NCBI RefSeq assembly: GCF_008274695.1
Contig: NZ_VTOU01000003.1
Location: forward strand, 248,001 to 312,000
Direction of reading: 5' to 3'
DNA from: Sphingomonas montanisoli
GTDB lineage: Bacteria > Pseudomonadota > Alphaproteobacteria > Sphingomonadales > Sphingomonadaceae
DNA length: 64,000 nucleotides
Positions within the stretch are counted from its first letter, which is position 1; each line of letters begins with the position of its first letter. The translations under genes and the position numbers were made by a program. Of this stretch, positions 16,013 to 24,419 are shown piece by piece. A model generated the notes under the pieces. It was not told where the DNA came from, ran no database searches, and worked only from the letters and a program-made list of their open reading frames with translations.

Positions 16013-17230
16013 CTAATCCAGGGGAATCGCGGCTAAGCCCTTGAGATAGCCGGTCACATCCTGCGGATCGAAAGCGCGCCCATCGAAGAATCGGTCCGGC
16101 CCGAGGGTCAGTGCGCCTTCATGCGCACCCACCGCCGTCGGCGCGGAGAGCGCGCCTTCGACCTTCATGCTCGCCCCCGGCATCGGCAGGCCCGATCCCG
16201 CCAGCGCGCGGCGATAGATGTCGGACCGGAAGACGTCGGCGGCGCGCCGTTCATTGTCCTCGTCCGCCTCCGCCATGTTCCAGCGGACGAGCTGCGAATA
16301 GATCCAGAGGGCCTGACTGCGCCACGGGAAGTTCGCGGCTTCGCGCTGGAACAGCATGAAATCGGGCACCGTCACCGGTGGCTCGCCATGCCGCAGCACC
16401 ATCTGTCCGGTCAGCGCGGGCATCAGTTCGGCGGCGGGTCGGCCGACATAGAAGGGTCGTTCGAGCAGTTCGGCCAGTTCGGCGTGATTGGCGGGATCGT
16501 CGCACCAGATAGCGGCGCGGGCGAGCGCAGGCAGCAGCCGGTCGATCGTCTCGGCCTGCGCCTCGATCCAATCGGCGCGGAAGGCCAGCACCTTCTCCAC
16601 ACCGCGCTGCCAGATGCGCGATCCCGCCGCGACGATCTCGCCCAGCCCTTCGGCTACCGCGACGCTGCCCCACGGCTCGCCCGCGATGAAGCCGTCAATC
16701 TCGCCCGCCCGCATCGCCTCGACCATCAGCGACGGCGGCAGGACGCGCAGCGTCACATCGCGATCGGCGTCCACCCCGGCGGTCGCCAGCCAGTATCGCA
16801 GCATCAGCGCGTGGCAGGAGAAGCGGTGAACGATGCCGATCACCGGCTTGCGCCGATGCAGGCCGATCGCACCCGCAAAATCATGCGCGGCGGCGATCGG
16901 GTCGGCGAGGCGGCGCACCGGATCGGGATCGAGCGCGGCGGCGAAATCGCTCGCCATCGCCAGCGCATTGCCGTTGACGTTCAGCTTGAACGGCGCGGCG
17001 AGCGCGGCCGGATGCTGGCTCAGCCCTAACGTCACCGCGATCGCGAGCGGGGCGAGCATGTGCGCCGCTTGCACCTGTCCATAGACCAGCCGGTCGCGCG
17101 CCGTGGCCCACGACGTCGTGCGGACGAGATCGAGCGCGATGCCCGCTTCCTCGGCAAAACCCTTTTCGCGCGCGGCGATCAGGACCGCACTGTCGGTCAG
17201 CGGCAGGAAGGCGATCGAGATGGGGGTCAT
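16013..17230 (-). CDS. nasS: Nitrate/nitrite sensor, NrtA/CmpA-like periplasmic-fold protein without signal peptide
   Basis: A 405-residue protein of the NrtA/SsuA/CmpA binding-protein family (ISIAFLPLTDSAVLIAAREK, FAEEAGIALDLVRTTSWATA, GEIDGFIAGEPWGSVAV). It starts directly at MTPISIAFLPLTD with no signal peptide, so it is cytoplasmic. Together with the adjoining nasT this identifies NasS, which holds NasT inactive until it binds nitrate or nitrite. ATG overlaps the nasT stop (ATGA), which supports equimolar coupled synthesis. Confidence 0.92.
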   Translation of the reverse strand: MTPISIAFLPLTDSAVLIAAREKGFAEEAGIALDLVRTTSWATARDRLVYGQVQAAHMLAPLAIAVTLGLSQHPAALAAPFKLNVNGNALAMASDFAAALDPDPVRRLADPIAAAHDFAGAIGLHRRKPVIGIVHRFSCHALMLRYWLATAGVDADRDVTLRVLPPSLMVEAMRAGEIDGFIAGEPWGSVAVAEGLGEIVAAGSRIWQRGVEKVLAFRADWIEAQAETIDRLLPALARAAIWCDDPANHAELAELLERPFYVGRPAAELMPALTGQMVLRHGEPPVTVPDFMLFQREAANFPWRSQALWIYSQLVRWNMAEADEDNERRAADVFRSDIYRRALAGSGLPMPGASMKVEGALSAPTAVGAHEGALTLGPDRFFDGRAFDPQDVTGYLKGLAAIPLD

Positions 17231-17808
17231 TCGCTGCCTCCCAGCAGGCTGCTTGCCGTTATCAGCGCCTCGGCGACGTCGACGATCCGGCGCCCCTGAT
17301 TCATCGCGGTCGACCGCAGCAGGGTATAGGCGGCCGGCTCGTCGAGGCTGCGGGTCTTCATCAGGATCGCCTTGGCGCGATCGATCGTCTTGCGATCGGC
17401 CAGCGCGGTGCGCGCCTCGTCCAGATCGGCCTGCATCTTGGCGAACGCGTTGAAGCGGCGGATCGCCAGATCGAGGATCGGCTTGACGCGCTCCTTGCGC
17501 AGCCCATCGACGACATAAGCTGAAACCCCGGCATCGATCGCCGCGCCGATCATCATGTCGTCCGATTGATCGACGAACATCGCGATCGGCCGTGCGAGCG
17601 CCCGACTGACCGCCAGCATCTCCTCCAGCGTGTCGCGGCTGGGGCTGCCCAGATCCATCAGCACCACATCGGGCGCCATGCGTTCAAGTTTTGCGACGAA
17701 GGCGCCGTGCGGGGGCACGACATGGATGTCGTCATAGCCCGCCTCGCGCAGCCCGTCCTCCAGAACGGTCGCCCGCAGCCCGCTATCGTCGACGATCGCG
17801 ATCCTCAA
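17227..17808 (-). CDS. nasT: ANTAR-domain RNA-binding antiterminator
   Basis: A 193-residue response-regulator-like protein: pseudo-receiver (LRIAIVDDSGLRATVLEDGL, then MAPDVVLMDLGSPSRDTLEEM) and C-terminal ANTAR domain (RKTIDRAKAILMKTRSLDEP, then AAYTLLRSTAMNQGRRIVDVA). ANTAR proteins bind paired hexaloop hairpins in leader RNA and stop terminator formation. Such leaders lie upstream of nirB and the transporter here. I prefer TTG 17808, which follows GGGGGAAGCG and gives the usual MRIAIVDD start; the frame is open to a TTG at 17865. Confidence 0.93.
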   Translation of the reverse strand: MRIAIVDDSGLRATVLEDGLREAGYDDIHVVPPHGAFVAKLERMAPDVVLMDLGSPSRDTLEEMLAVSRALARPIAMFVDQSDDMMIGAAIDAGVSAYVVDGLRKERVKPILDLAIRRFNAFAKMQADLDEARTALADRKTIDRAKAILMKTRSLDEPAAYTLLRSTAMNQGRRIVDVAEALITASSLLGGSE

Positions 17809-18235
17809 CGCTTCCCCCAAACGCCAATGCGCGAGACCTATGGTCGAAGAGAACTCGGGAGACAATCGCTGCTCTTCGGAATGCTCCCGAAATTAGGGCG
17901 CGAAGCCGCGAAGCCGCTTCCTGCCCCCGACAAGCGTCATTTGGAAGTCCAGCGTTTGTCGCGAAAGCATTCTCGACGCATCCCTGATCATGCCTCGGCT
18001 GAGCATTCCAGGGCAACGTCAATCCGCGAGGTCGTTCTTGATACGGAAAAATTTCGGCGAGCGATACGCACCGAAGCATGGGTTAGCCGGGGTGAGCTTG
18101 GATCTCAAGCTCGTCGGGTCGCTCGGATCGTTGTGCCCCTCGGGGCCACCACCTCTAAATTAAACGATATTATTTAAATTTGATATGCGTCATATTGAAC
18201 TGGAAGTTCAACTTGGTGGCATGCAGGAGCGCGAC
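17809..18235. promoter_or_regulatory. Divergent intergenic region nasT / sulfatase with palindrome
   Basis: About 430 bases without a gene. The part near the sulfatase is unusually AT-rich (18155-18185, with TTATTTAAAT) and contains the perfect palindrome ATATG-CGT-CATAT at 18183-18195. These look like a promoter and an operator, perhaps for one of the TetR regulators nearby. The part near nasT has no clear motif that I can recognise. Confidence 0.45.
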
Positions 18236-20560
18236 GTGAGCAAAGGTAATTGTCGGGGGTTGAGCGTCTCACTAACCGTGATCACTCTGCTTCTCGGTTC
18301 CACGCCCACGTTGTTGAAGGCTACGGGCCCGTTGACTCCATCGGTCGGAAAGCCTGTTTTTCCCCCTGCTGGTGACTTCGCGCCGAAGTGGCCTCAACAA
18401 CCACGTCCCGCTGCGAACGCGCCGAATATCTTACTCATTATGCTCGACGATGAGGGCTTCGGTGCGAGCAGCAGCTTTGGCGGCCTCGTACCAACCCCGA
18501 ATTTTGACCGTCTGGCGCGGCAGGGCGCTCGGTATAACAACTTCAACACCACCGGGATGTGTTCGCCGTCGCGAGCGTCATTGCTAACTGGTCGGTATCC
18601 GCACAATGCCGCGATGGGAGCACTAAGCGACCTTGCCGCAGGCTATGATGGCTATTCTAGCGTTATTCCCAAGTCGACGAGCACTATCGCTCAGGTGCTC
18701 AAGGAACACGGCTATGGCACAGCAATGTTTGGAAAGGCGCATTTCACCCCGCCTTGGGAGTTGACCGCCGCAGGCCCCTTCGACCGTTGGCCGACCGGGC
18801 TGGGCTTCGAACATTTCTACGGCTTCCTCCAAGGTGACACGAACCAATATGCGCCCAATCTGGTCGTCGATAACCGCTATGTGACCCCGCCTGTCGATCC
18901 TGACTATTTCTTCGAGAAGGATATCGCCGATCAGACTATTCGTTGGATCGACGAACAGAATCATGCCGACCCCGCAAAGCCGTTCTTCATCTATTATGCG
19001 CCGGGAGCCACACACGCTCCGCACCATGCGCCCGCCGACTGGATCGCCCGCTTCAAGGGGCAGTTCGATGACGGTTGGGACGAAGTTCGTGCGCGGATTT
19101 TTGCCCGGCAAAGGGCGGCAGGCATTATCCCTGCCAGCACGCGCTTGACGCCGCGTCCGGCGGAACTGCCGGCCTGGGACAGCCTTTCGTCCGATCAAAA
19201 GCAGGTGGCGGCGCGTTTCATGGAGGCCTATGCGGCGCAGCTCTCTTATGTCGATGCGCAAATCGGCCGCCTGCTAGATACGCTGGAAAAGACCGGCAAA
19301 GCCGACAACACGATGATCATCCTGATCCAGGGTGATAATGGCGCCAGCGGTGAGGGGGGGGTTGAAGGGACATTCTACGAACAGAGTCTCAATTTCTCCG
19401 CTCCTGAAAGCCCTGCCTACAAGCTTGCGAATATGGACAAGATCGGCGGCCCACTTTCGGATAATATGTATCCGGCCGGCTGGGCCTGGGCGATGAACAC
19501 GCCGTTCCGCTGGTTCAAGCAGAACGCCTCGCATTTCGGAGCCATTCGTAACGGCATGACAATTCGCTGGCCCGGCCATATCGCAAGCACGGGCAGTGTG
19601 CGCCAGCAATTCAGCCATATCTCGGACATCGCCCCCACGATCTTCGAAGCCGCGGGGATAACAGTCCCCGTGGAGCTCAATGGCGTTCGGCAGAAACCGA
19701 TCGACGGCATAAGTCTGGCCTACACTTTCCAACAACCAAAGGCGCCTGCGCAGCGAAAGACCCAGTATTTTGAGATTTTGGAGAATGTCTCGATCTATCA
19801 TGATGGGTGGGTGGCTGCGACCCGCCCGACTTACATGCCCTGGCAACTCTTCTCAGCCGATCGACCCAAAGTGTCGTTCAACGACAGGGAGTGGCAACTC
19901 TATAACGTGGCGAATGACTTTAGCGAGTATCGTGATCTGTCCGCGCAGCAGCCGGAGCGGTTGCATGCCCTGCAAACATTGTTTTTGGACGAGGCCAAGA
20001 AGAACAACGTTCTCCCAATCCACGATCTAGGTGAAGGCGGGGCAGGCAGGCCCGGTCTCGCGACCCGGTCGACCTACACCTACGCCGCCGATACCGCGAA
20101 CGTGCATGTATCGGCAGCGCCACCATTGGGCGGAAAGGCCTACTCCATCGATGTCGACGCTCTTTTGTCCGACACGGGGCGGAACGGGGTTATGGTAGCG
20201 CAAGGGGGCCGTTTCAGCGGGTTCAGCTTCTACCTCAAGGATGGGGTGCCGACATTCGCCTATAACGCCATTCCCCCGCGCGTTTTCACTGTGCAGGCCA
20301 ATCGAGCACTGTCACCGGGTGAGCATCATGTCATCGTCCGTTTCGAACCCGATGGCGGTAAGGAAGGCAGCGGCACCCTGCGCTTCACCATCGACGGCGC
20401 CGACGCCGGTGGCGGACAGCTGCCAGTGACCCTCAAGCGGTTCTGGTTCACGGAAGGATTGGATGTCGGCAAGGATCTGATGACCCCGGTCAGTCCCGAC
20501 TATGAGGGACCGAACAGCTTTCCTGGCGTCATTCGCTCGGTCCAGTTTCGGCTGCAATGA
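18236..20560 (+). CDS. Large type I sulfatase (formylglycine-dependent), exported
   Basis: A 774-residue sulfatase. It has an N-terminal hydrophobic segment (SVSLTVITLLLGSTPTLL) consistent with export. Metal ligands are in LLIMLDDEGFGASSSFGG, the formylglycine motif is CSPSRASLLTGR with Cys about 109, and later metal-site parts are GATHAPHHAP and IQGDNGASGEGG. The C-terminal 150 residues form an extra, probably beta-sandwich, domain; total length resembles AtsD-like arylsulfatases. The substrate cannot be deduced. GTG 18236 follows AGGAGCG and gives a sensible signal peptide; in-frame ATGs at 18185 and 18221 are alternatives. The formylglycine-generating enzyme encoded at 28-29 kb would mature it. 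Confidence 0.92.
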   Translation: MSKGNCRGLSVSLTVITLLLGSTPTLLKATGPLTPSVGKPVFPPAGDFAPKWPQQPRPAANAPNILLIMLDDEGFGASSSFGGLVPTPNFDRLARQGARYNNFNTTGMCSPSRASLLTGRYPHNAAMGALSDLAAGYDGYSSVIPKSTSTIAQVLKEHGYGTAMFGKAHFTPPWELTAAGPFDRWPTGLGFEHFYGFLQGDTNQYAPNLVVDNRYVTPPVDPDYFFEKDIADQTIRWIDEQNHADPAKPFFIYYAPGATHAPHHAPADWIARFKGQFDDGWDEVRARIFARQRAAGIIPASTRLTPRPAELPAWDSLSSDQKQVAARFMEAYAAQLSYVDAQIGRLLDTLEKTGKADNTMIILIQGDNGASGEGGVEGTFYEQSLNFSAPESPAYKLANMDKIGGPLSDNMYPAGWAWAMNTPFRWFKQNASHFGAIRNGMTIRWPGHIASTGSVRQQFSHISDIAPTIFEAAGITVPVELNGVRQKPIDGISLAYTFQQPKAPAQRKTQYFEILENVSIYHDGWVAATRPTYMPWQLFSADRPKVSFNDREWQLYNVANDFSEYRDLSAQQPERLHALQTLFLDEAKKNNVLPIHDLGEGGAGRPGLATRSTYTYAADTANVHVSAAPPLGGKAYSIDVDALLSDTGRNGVMVAQGGRFSGFSFYLKDGVPTFAYNAIPPRVFTVQANRALSPGEHHVIVRFEPDGGKEGSGTLRFTIDGADAGGGQLPVTLKRFWFTEGLDVGKDLMTPVSPDYEGPNSFPGVIRSVQFRLQ

Positions 20561-20569
20561 GGCGTCTGG

Positions 20570-21214
20570 ATGACAACGCGCTTCAAACCTTCGCAAATCA
20601 AGCTGATCCTGACGGGTGAACGGTTGTTCTCGGAACAGGGCGTGGACGGTGTCCCGTTGCGCGAAATCGCGTTGGCGGCAGGACAGGCCAACAATACCGC
20701 CGTTCACTATCATTTTGGCTCGCGAGAGGGTCTGATCGCGGCGATCTCAGCCTACAGGATCGCAGAACTTGATCGTGTCCGAGGGCGCATGCTCGCGGAT
20801 CTGGCGAGGCAGGCAAAGCCCGCCGATCTGCGAGAGCTGCTCAAAGTGTTATTTCTGTCGCAGCTGGAGATTGCCGACGACCGTGGCTGTCATCCCTATG
20901 CGCACTTCATGGTACAATATCTGACACGGCATCGACCGAGCGGCACACGCCATGCGAGCGACATGCGGGATGGCGATAGCCAGTCGTTGCATGCCTTGCT
21001 CGACCTGATCGAAACGCGACTTCCGGCGATCCCCGCTCGGCTGGTGCGCCAGCGGCTGGAACTGCTCAATTTGTCCTTCCTTGCCATGTTGGTTCGCAAC
21101 GACAATGCCCGATTATTCGGGGGAAGCTGCCGCTCTCTTGCGACTGACGCGGCTGAAATGATCGAAATGGCCTTGGGCGCGATTTCCGTGCCCGTTGCGG
21201 TGTCGGACGGTTAG
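20570..21214 (+). CDS. TetR-family transcriptional regulator (sulfatase-linked 1)
   Basis: A 214-residue regulator. The N-terminal HTH reads LTGERLFSEQGVDGVPLREI, then AGQANNTAVHYHFGSREGL, a TetR DNA-binding domain. The C-terminal ligand domain is not recognisable to a specific effector. The gene starts 9 bases after the first sulfatase, with GAGG seven bases before ATG, so it is cotranscribed with it and is likely to control that operon. Confidence 0.9.
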   Translation: MTTRFKPSQIKLILTGERLFSEQGVDGVPLREIALAAGQANNTAVHYHFGSREGLIAAISAYRIAELDRVRGRMLADLARQAKPADLRELLKVLFLSQLEIADDRGCHPYAHFMVQYLTRHRPSGTRHASDMRDGDSQSLHALLDLIETRLPAIPARLVRQRLELLNLSFLAMLVRNDNARLFGGSCRSLATDAAEMIEMALGAISVPVAVSDG

Positions 21215-21338
21215 AACGTACGCACTGACCGCTGGGTCGGCCACCTAAGGCTCACCGCGCGATTGACGCCGGGTTTGAAAATATGGCTTTCCAACGACAC
21301 TTTCTGCCGAAGTCCTTGTAGCGAGCCTGATCCTACCC

Positions 21339-22055
21339 ATGCCGTCGTCCGAACATTCGCACAAATCCCGATCGCCCGATCCTCGGTCGGCACGCTCGGT
21401 GGCGAGCCTGCTCACGACGGCCGAAGCGCTATTCGGTCAGCGCGGGATAGAGAACGTGTCGCTGCGCGAGATCGCGACGGCCGCAGGATCGCGCAACAAC
21501 AACCTCGTTCAATATCATTTCGGCACTAAGGAAGGATTGACCGCGGCAATTTTCCGCAGCCGCATTCAGCAGATGGACGTGCGTCGGGCTCAGATGCTCA
21601 GCATTGCCGAGGCTGCGGGCCTCGTTGGCGATCTACCCACACTGCTTGAGATTATCTGCTTGCCGCAGTTCGATATCGCAAATCTGACCGGACATCATCC
21701 CTATCCGAGCTTTCTGCTCCAATATGCACGTCTTTACTGGCGCGTGGGAGGAGGTCCCGACTGGACACGCGACGGGGTGATCGCTCCCGCACTGCACCGA
21801 ACCAATCTAGCCATGATCGCGGCGTTAACGCCGCTGCCGCGTGATGTCGCCCGTCTGCGGATGCAGCTCTGCCACTTCATGTTCCTTGAAGCGTTGATCC
21901 GCTGGGATCAGATCGATGTCTCGGAACGCGTACAGCATCAAATCTTGCTAACCGACACACTGAGAGCGGCCCAGGCTGCGCTTGTTGCTGGATGCCCCGC
22001 ATCGACACGCCTAGCTAGCCCGTTTGTCGACATTTTCCCGATGCTCGCGCTCTAG
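21339..22055 (+). CDS. TetR-family transcriptional regulator (sulfatase-linked 2)
   Basis: A 238-residue regulator. HTH: LLTTAEALFGQRGIENVSLR, then AGSRNNNLVQYHFGTKEGL. It is clearly related to the preceding TetR gene (NN-x-VxYHFG-x-x-EGL and a similar C-terminal length), which suggests duplication. It ends convergently with the second sulfatase, the two sharing a CTAG in which both stop codons overlap. It probably regulates part of the sulfatase/TonB set. Confidence 0.88.
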   Translation: MPSSEHSHKSRSPDPRSARSVASLLTTAEALFGQRGIENVSLREIATAAGSRNNNLVQYHFGTKEGLTAAIFRSRIQQMDVRRAQMLSIAEAAGLVGDLPTLLEIICLPQFDIANLTGHHPYPSFLLQYARLYWRVGGGPDWTRDGVIAPALHRTNLAMIAALTPLPRDVARLRMQLCHFMFLEALIRWDQIDVSERVQHQILLTDTLRAAQAALVAGCPASTRLASPFVDIFPMLAL

Positions 22056-24361
22056 CGCGGGTTCGTGATCTCGATCCGGCCGATGCGTCCAGTGAAGGCG
22101 CTGGTCCGGCTCTGGTAGGCATCATCGACCGGGGTGATCGGATCGCTACCCACGCTGAAGCCTTCGGTGTGCGAGACGATCAGAGCAAAGGTCCGCTCAA
22201 TCCGCCCATTGCCTGCCGCCGCGCCATCGACCGACAAGGTTGCATTGCCGCCGCTCGTCTTCTCCTCGCGATCGAGCCGCAGGTCGAGCAGCAGCCGATG
22301 AGTGCCGGACGCAAGCGGCGTGGCGCCAACGATCCGCGTCACATATTCGGGCGTGAACCGATAGGTGAAGCAGGGCCGCCCCTCGCCATCGATAAACAGG
22401 CTATAGCCACCGAAGCGCCCGCCATGCGCGGCAAGCACGCCACGCGCACCGCCAGCCGGCACGTCGATCTCTGCCGCGATCCGGAAGCTACGGCCGACAG
22501 TGGGTGGGGCGCCTGTCTCGGGAATCTCGGTGACGGGTTGGGTGTAGACGAAGCTGGTGCGTCCTTCGCTGACGTCCGGCCGGCCTTCCTGCCCGCCTTC
22601 GCTCGCGTGGATCGGCAGCATCTTCGCCTTCGCTGCTTCCGCCCAGAAGATGTCCTTCAGTTCGGCGAGCTTGGCGGGATGGCGCGCGGCGATATCGTGC
22701 GCCTCGCTAAAATCCTTCTCGATGTCGTAGAGCTGCCATTGGCGCTGTTCGAGCGGGATCGGCTTGGGCCGGGTTTTCTCCCACGGCGTGACCATTGGCG
22801 CGGTCGCGGCGACCCAGCCGTCCTTGTAGATGGCGAGGTTCTGCGACATTGCAAAAACCTGCTGCGTCCGGCGCGGCGCCGCGCCCGGATCGTTCAGCGT
22901 ATAGGCAAAGCTGATTCCTGTGATCGGCTGTTGCCTGATCCCGCCAAGCTCCGCGGGCGCCCGGATACCGGCCACCTCGAGCAATGTAGGCATCACGTCG
23001 CTGACGTGCAGGAATTGCGAGCGCAACTTGCCCGGATCCTTGATGTGGCCCGGCCACATCACCGTCATCGCGTTGCGGGTGCCACCGAAATGCGATCCGT
23101 AGCGCTTCGACCAGGGGTAAGGAGCATTCATCGCCCAGCCCCAGCCACCTGGGTTGAGGTTGTAGGCCGCTTTCGTGCCGATCTCATTGATGTGCGCCTG
23201 CGCATAGGCAGTATCTTCACGCGCGCCGCTCAAGGCCGACTGTTCGTAGAGCAGACCATTGAAACTGCCCTCTGCGCTCGCACCGTTATCGCCCTGTATA
23301 TAGACAATCACGGTGTTGTCGGCTTGGCCGCTATCGCGGACGGCATCCAGCACTCGACCTATCTGGTCGTCGGCGAAGGCCAGCGAGCCTGCGTAAGCCT
23401 CCATGTAGCGCGCGTAGAGCCGCTTCTGACCAGGCATCAGGCTTTTCCAGCGCGGCAGCGTTTCGGGCCGGGGCGCATCCGCGGCAGCGGCCGGAATGAC
23501 GCCCAGCTTCTTCTGCCGCGCGACGATCTGTGCACGCAGCACATCCCATCCCTGATCGAATTGTCCCTTGAACCTTTCGATCCACTCCTTTGGCGCATGG
23601 TTGGGCGCGTGGGCGGTGCCGGGTGCAAGATAGATGAAGAAGGGCTTGTCCGGCTGCGTCGCCTCATGCTCGCCGATCCAGCGAACGGTGCGATCGGCAA
23701 GGTCGCGATCGAGGATGTAATCCGAGTTCGCAGGTGGCGTGACCTGTCGGGTATTTTCGACCAGGCTCGGCTCGAACCCGCTCGTGTCCGCGCCGATGAA
23801 CCCGTAATAATATTCGAAGCCCAGCCCGGTGGGCCAGCGATCGAAGGGGCCGGTGGCGCTCATTTCCCATTCTGGGGTGATGTGTCCCTTACCGAACATC
23901 GCGGTGTTGTAGCCGTTTGCCTTCAGAATTTGCGCGATCGTCCCGGCGCTCTTTGGGATGACACTGTTGTAGCCCTCATAGCCGGTCGCCCAATTGGCGA
24001 CATACCCCATGCCCACCTCCTGCGGATTGCGGCCGGTGAGCAGGGAAGCGCGGGTGGGCGAGCAGATCGCCGTGGTATGGAAACGGTTGTAGCGGGCGCC
24101 CTCCCTGCCGATGCGATCGAAGGTGGGAGTTGGCACGGGGCCGCCGAACGATGTCGATGCGCCGAAACCGACATCGTCGGTCATTATGACGATGATGTTG
24201 GGAGCCCCATTGGGCGCGCGCACCTCCTGCGGCCAACTCGGCGGCGGCGACTCGACGGGTGTGCGGCCGTTGGCTGTCTGTGCTCCGGCCTGCGCGGCCA
24301 GCGCTGTCGCGCTCAGCAAAACGAGGGTCAGGCGGGCGATGCCGAAAAGGCGTTGGGGCAT
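22052..24361 (-). CDS. Large type I sulfatase 2, exported
   Basis: A 769-residue sulfatase with signal peptide (LTLVLLSATALAAQAGAQT). Metal-binding VIMTDDVGFGASTSFGGP, formylglycine motif CSPTRASLLTGR (Cys about 100), APGTAHAPNHAP and IQGDNGASAEGS. It is a paralogue of the sulfatase at 18.2 kb, with the same C-terminal extension. It lies 58 bases downstream of a TonB-dependent receptor on the same strand, with a hairpin between, so uptake and desulfation are probably linked. ATG 24361 is chosen for the signal peptide; the frame extends to 24469 into the receptor gene. Confidence 0.93.
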   Translation of the reverse strand: MPQRLFGIARLTLVLLSATALAAQAGAQTANGRTPVESPPPSWPQEVRAPNGAPNIIVIMTDDVGFGASTSFGGPVPTPTFDRIGREGARYNRFHTTAICSPTRASLLTGRNPQEVGMGYVANWATGYEGYNSVIPKSAGTIAQILKANGYNTAMFGKGHITPEWEMSATGPFDRWPTGLGFEYYYGFIGADTSGFEPSLVENTRQVTPPANSDYILDRDLADRTVRWIGEHEATQPDKPFFIYLAPGTAHAPNHAPKEWIERFKGQFDQGWDVLRAQIVARQKKLGVIPAAAADAPRPETLPRWKSLMPGQKRLYARYMEAYAGSLAFADDQIGRVLDAVRDSGQADNTVIVYIQGDNGASAEGSFNGLLYEQSALSGAREDTAYAQAHINEIGTKAAYNLNPGGWGWAMNAPYPWSKRYGSHFGGTRNAMTVMWPGHIKDPGKLRSQFLHVSDVMPTLLEVAGIRAPAELGGIRQQPITGISFAYTLNDPGAAPRRTQQVFAMSQNLAIYKDGWVAATAPMVTPWEKTRPKPIPLEQRQWQLYDIEKDFSEAHDIAARHPAKLAELKDIFWAEAAKAKMLPIHASEGGQEGRPDVSEGRTSFVYTQPVTEIPETGAPPTVGRSFRIAAEIDVPAGGARGVLAAHGGRFGGYSLFIDGEGRPCFTYRFTPEYVTRIVGATPLASGTHRLLLDLRLDREEKTSGGNATLSVDGAAAGNGRIERTFALIVSHTEGFSVGSDPITPVDDAYQSRTSAFTGRIGRIEITNPR

Positions 24362-24384
24362 TCGGGCCGGCTCCCGGCAATAGG

Positions 24385-24410
24385 AAGGGCCAGCGCAATG
24401 GCTGGCCCTT
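24385..24410 (-). terminator. Hairpin between TonB receptor and sulfatase 2
   Basis: AAGGGCCAGC-CATTGC-GCTGGCCCTT on the minus strand, a perfect 10-bp stem, 10 bases after the receptor stop. No long T run follows, so it may only partly terminate, lowering sulfatase relative to receptor expression or stabilising the receptor mRNA. Confidence 0.65.
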
Positions 24411-24419
24411 CGGGTCACA

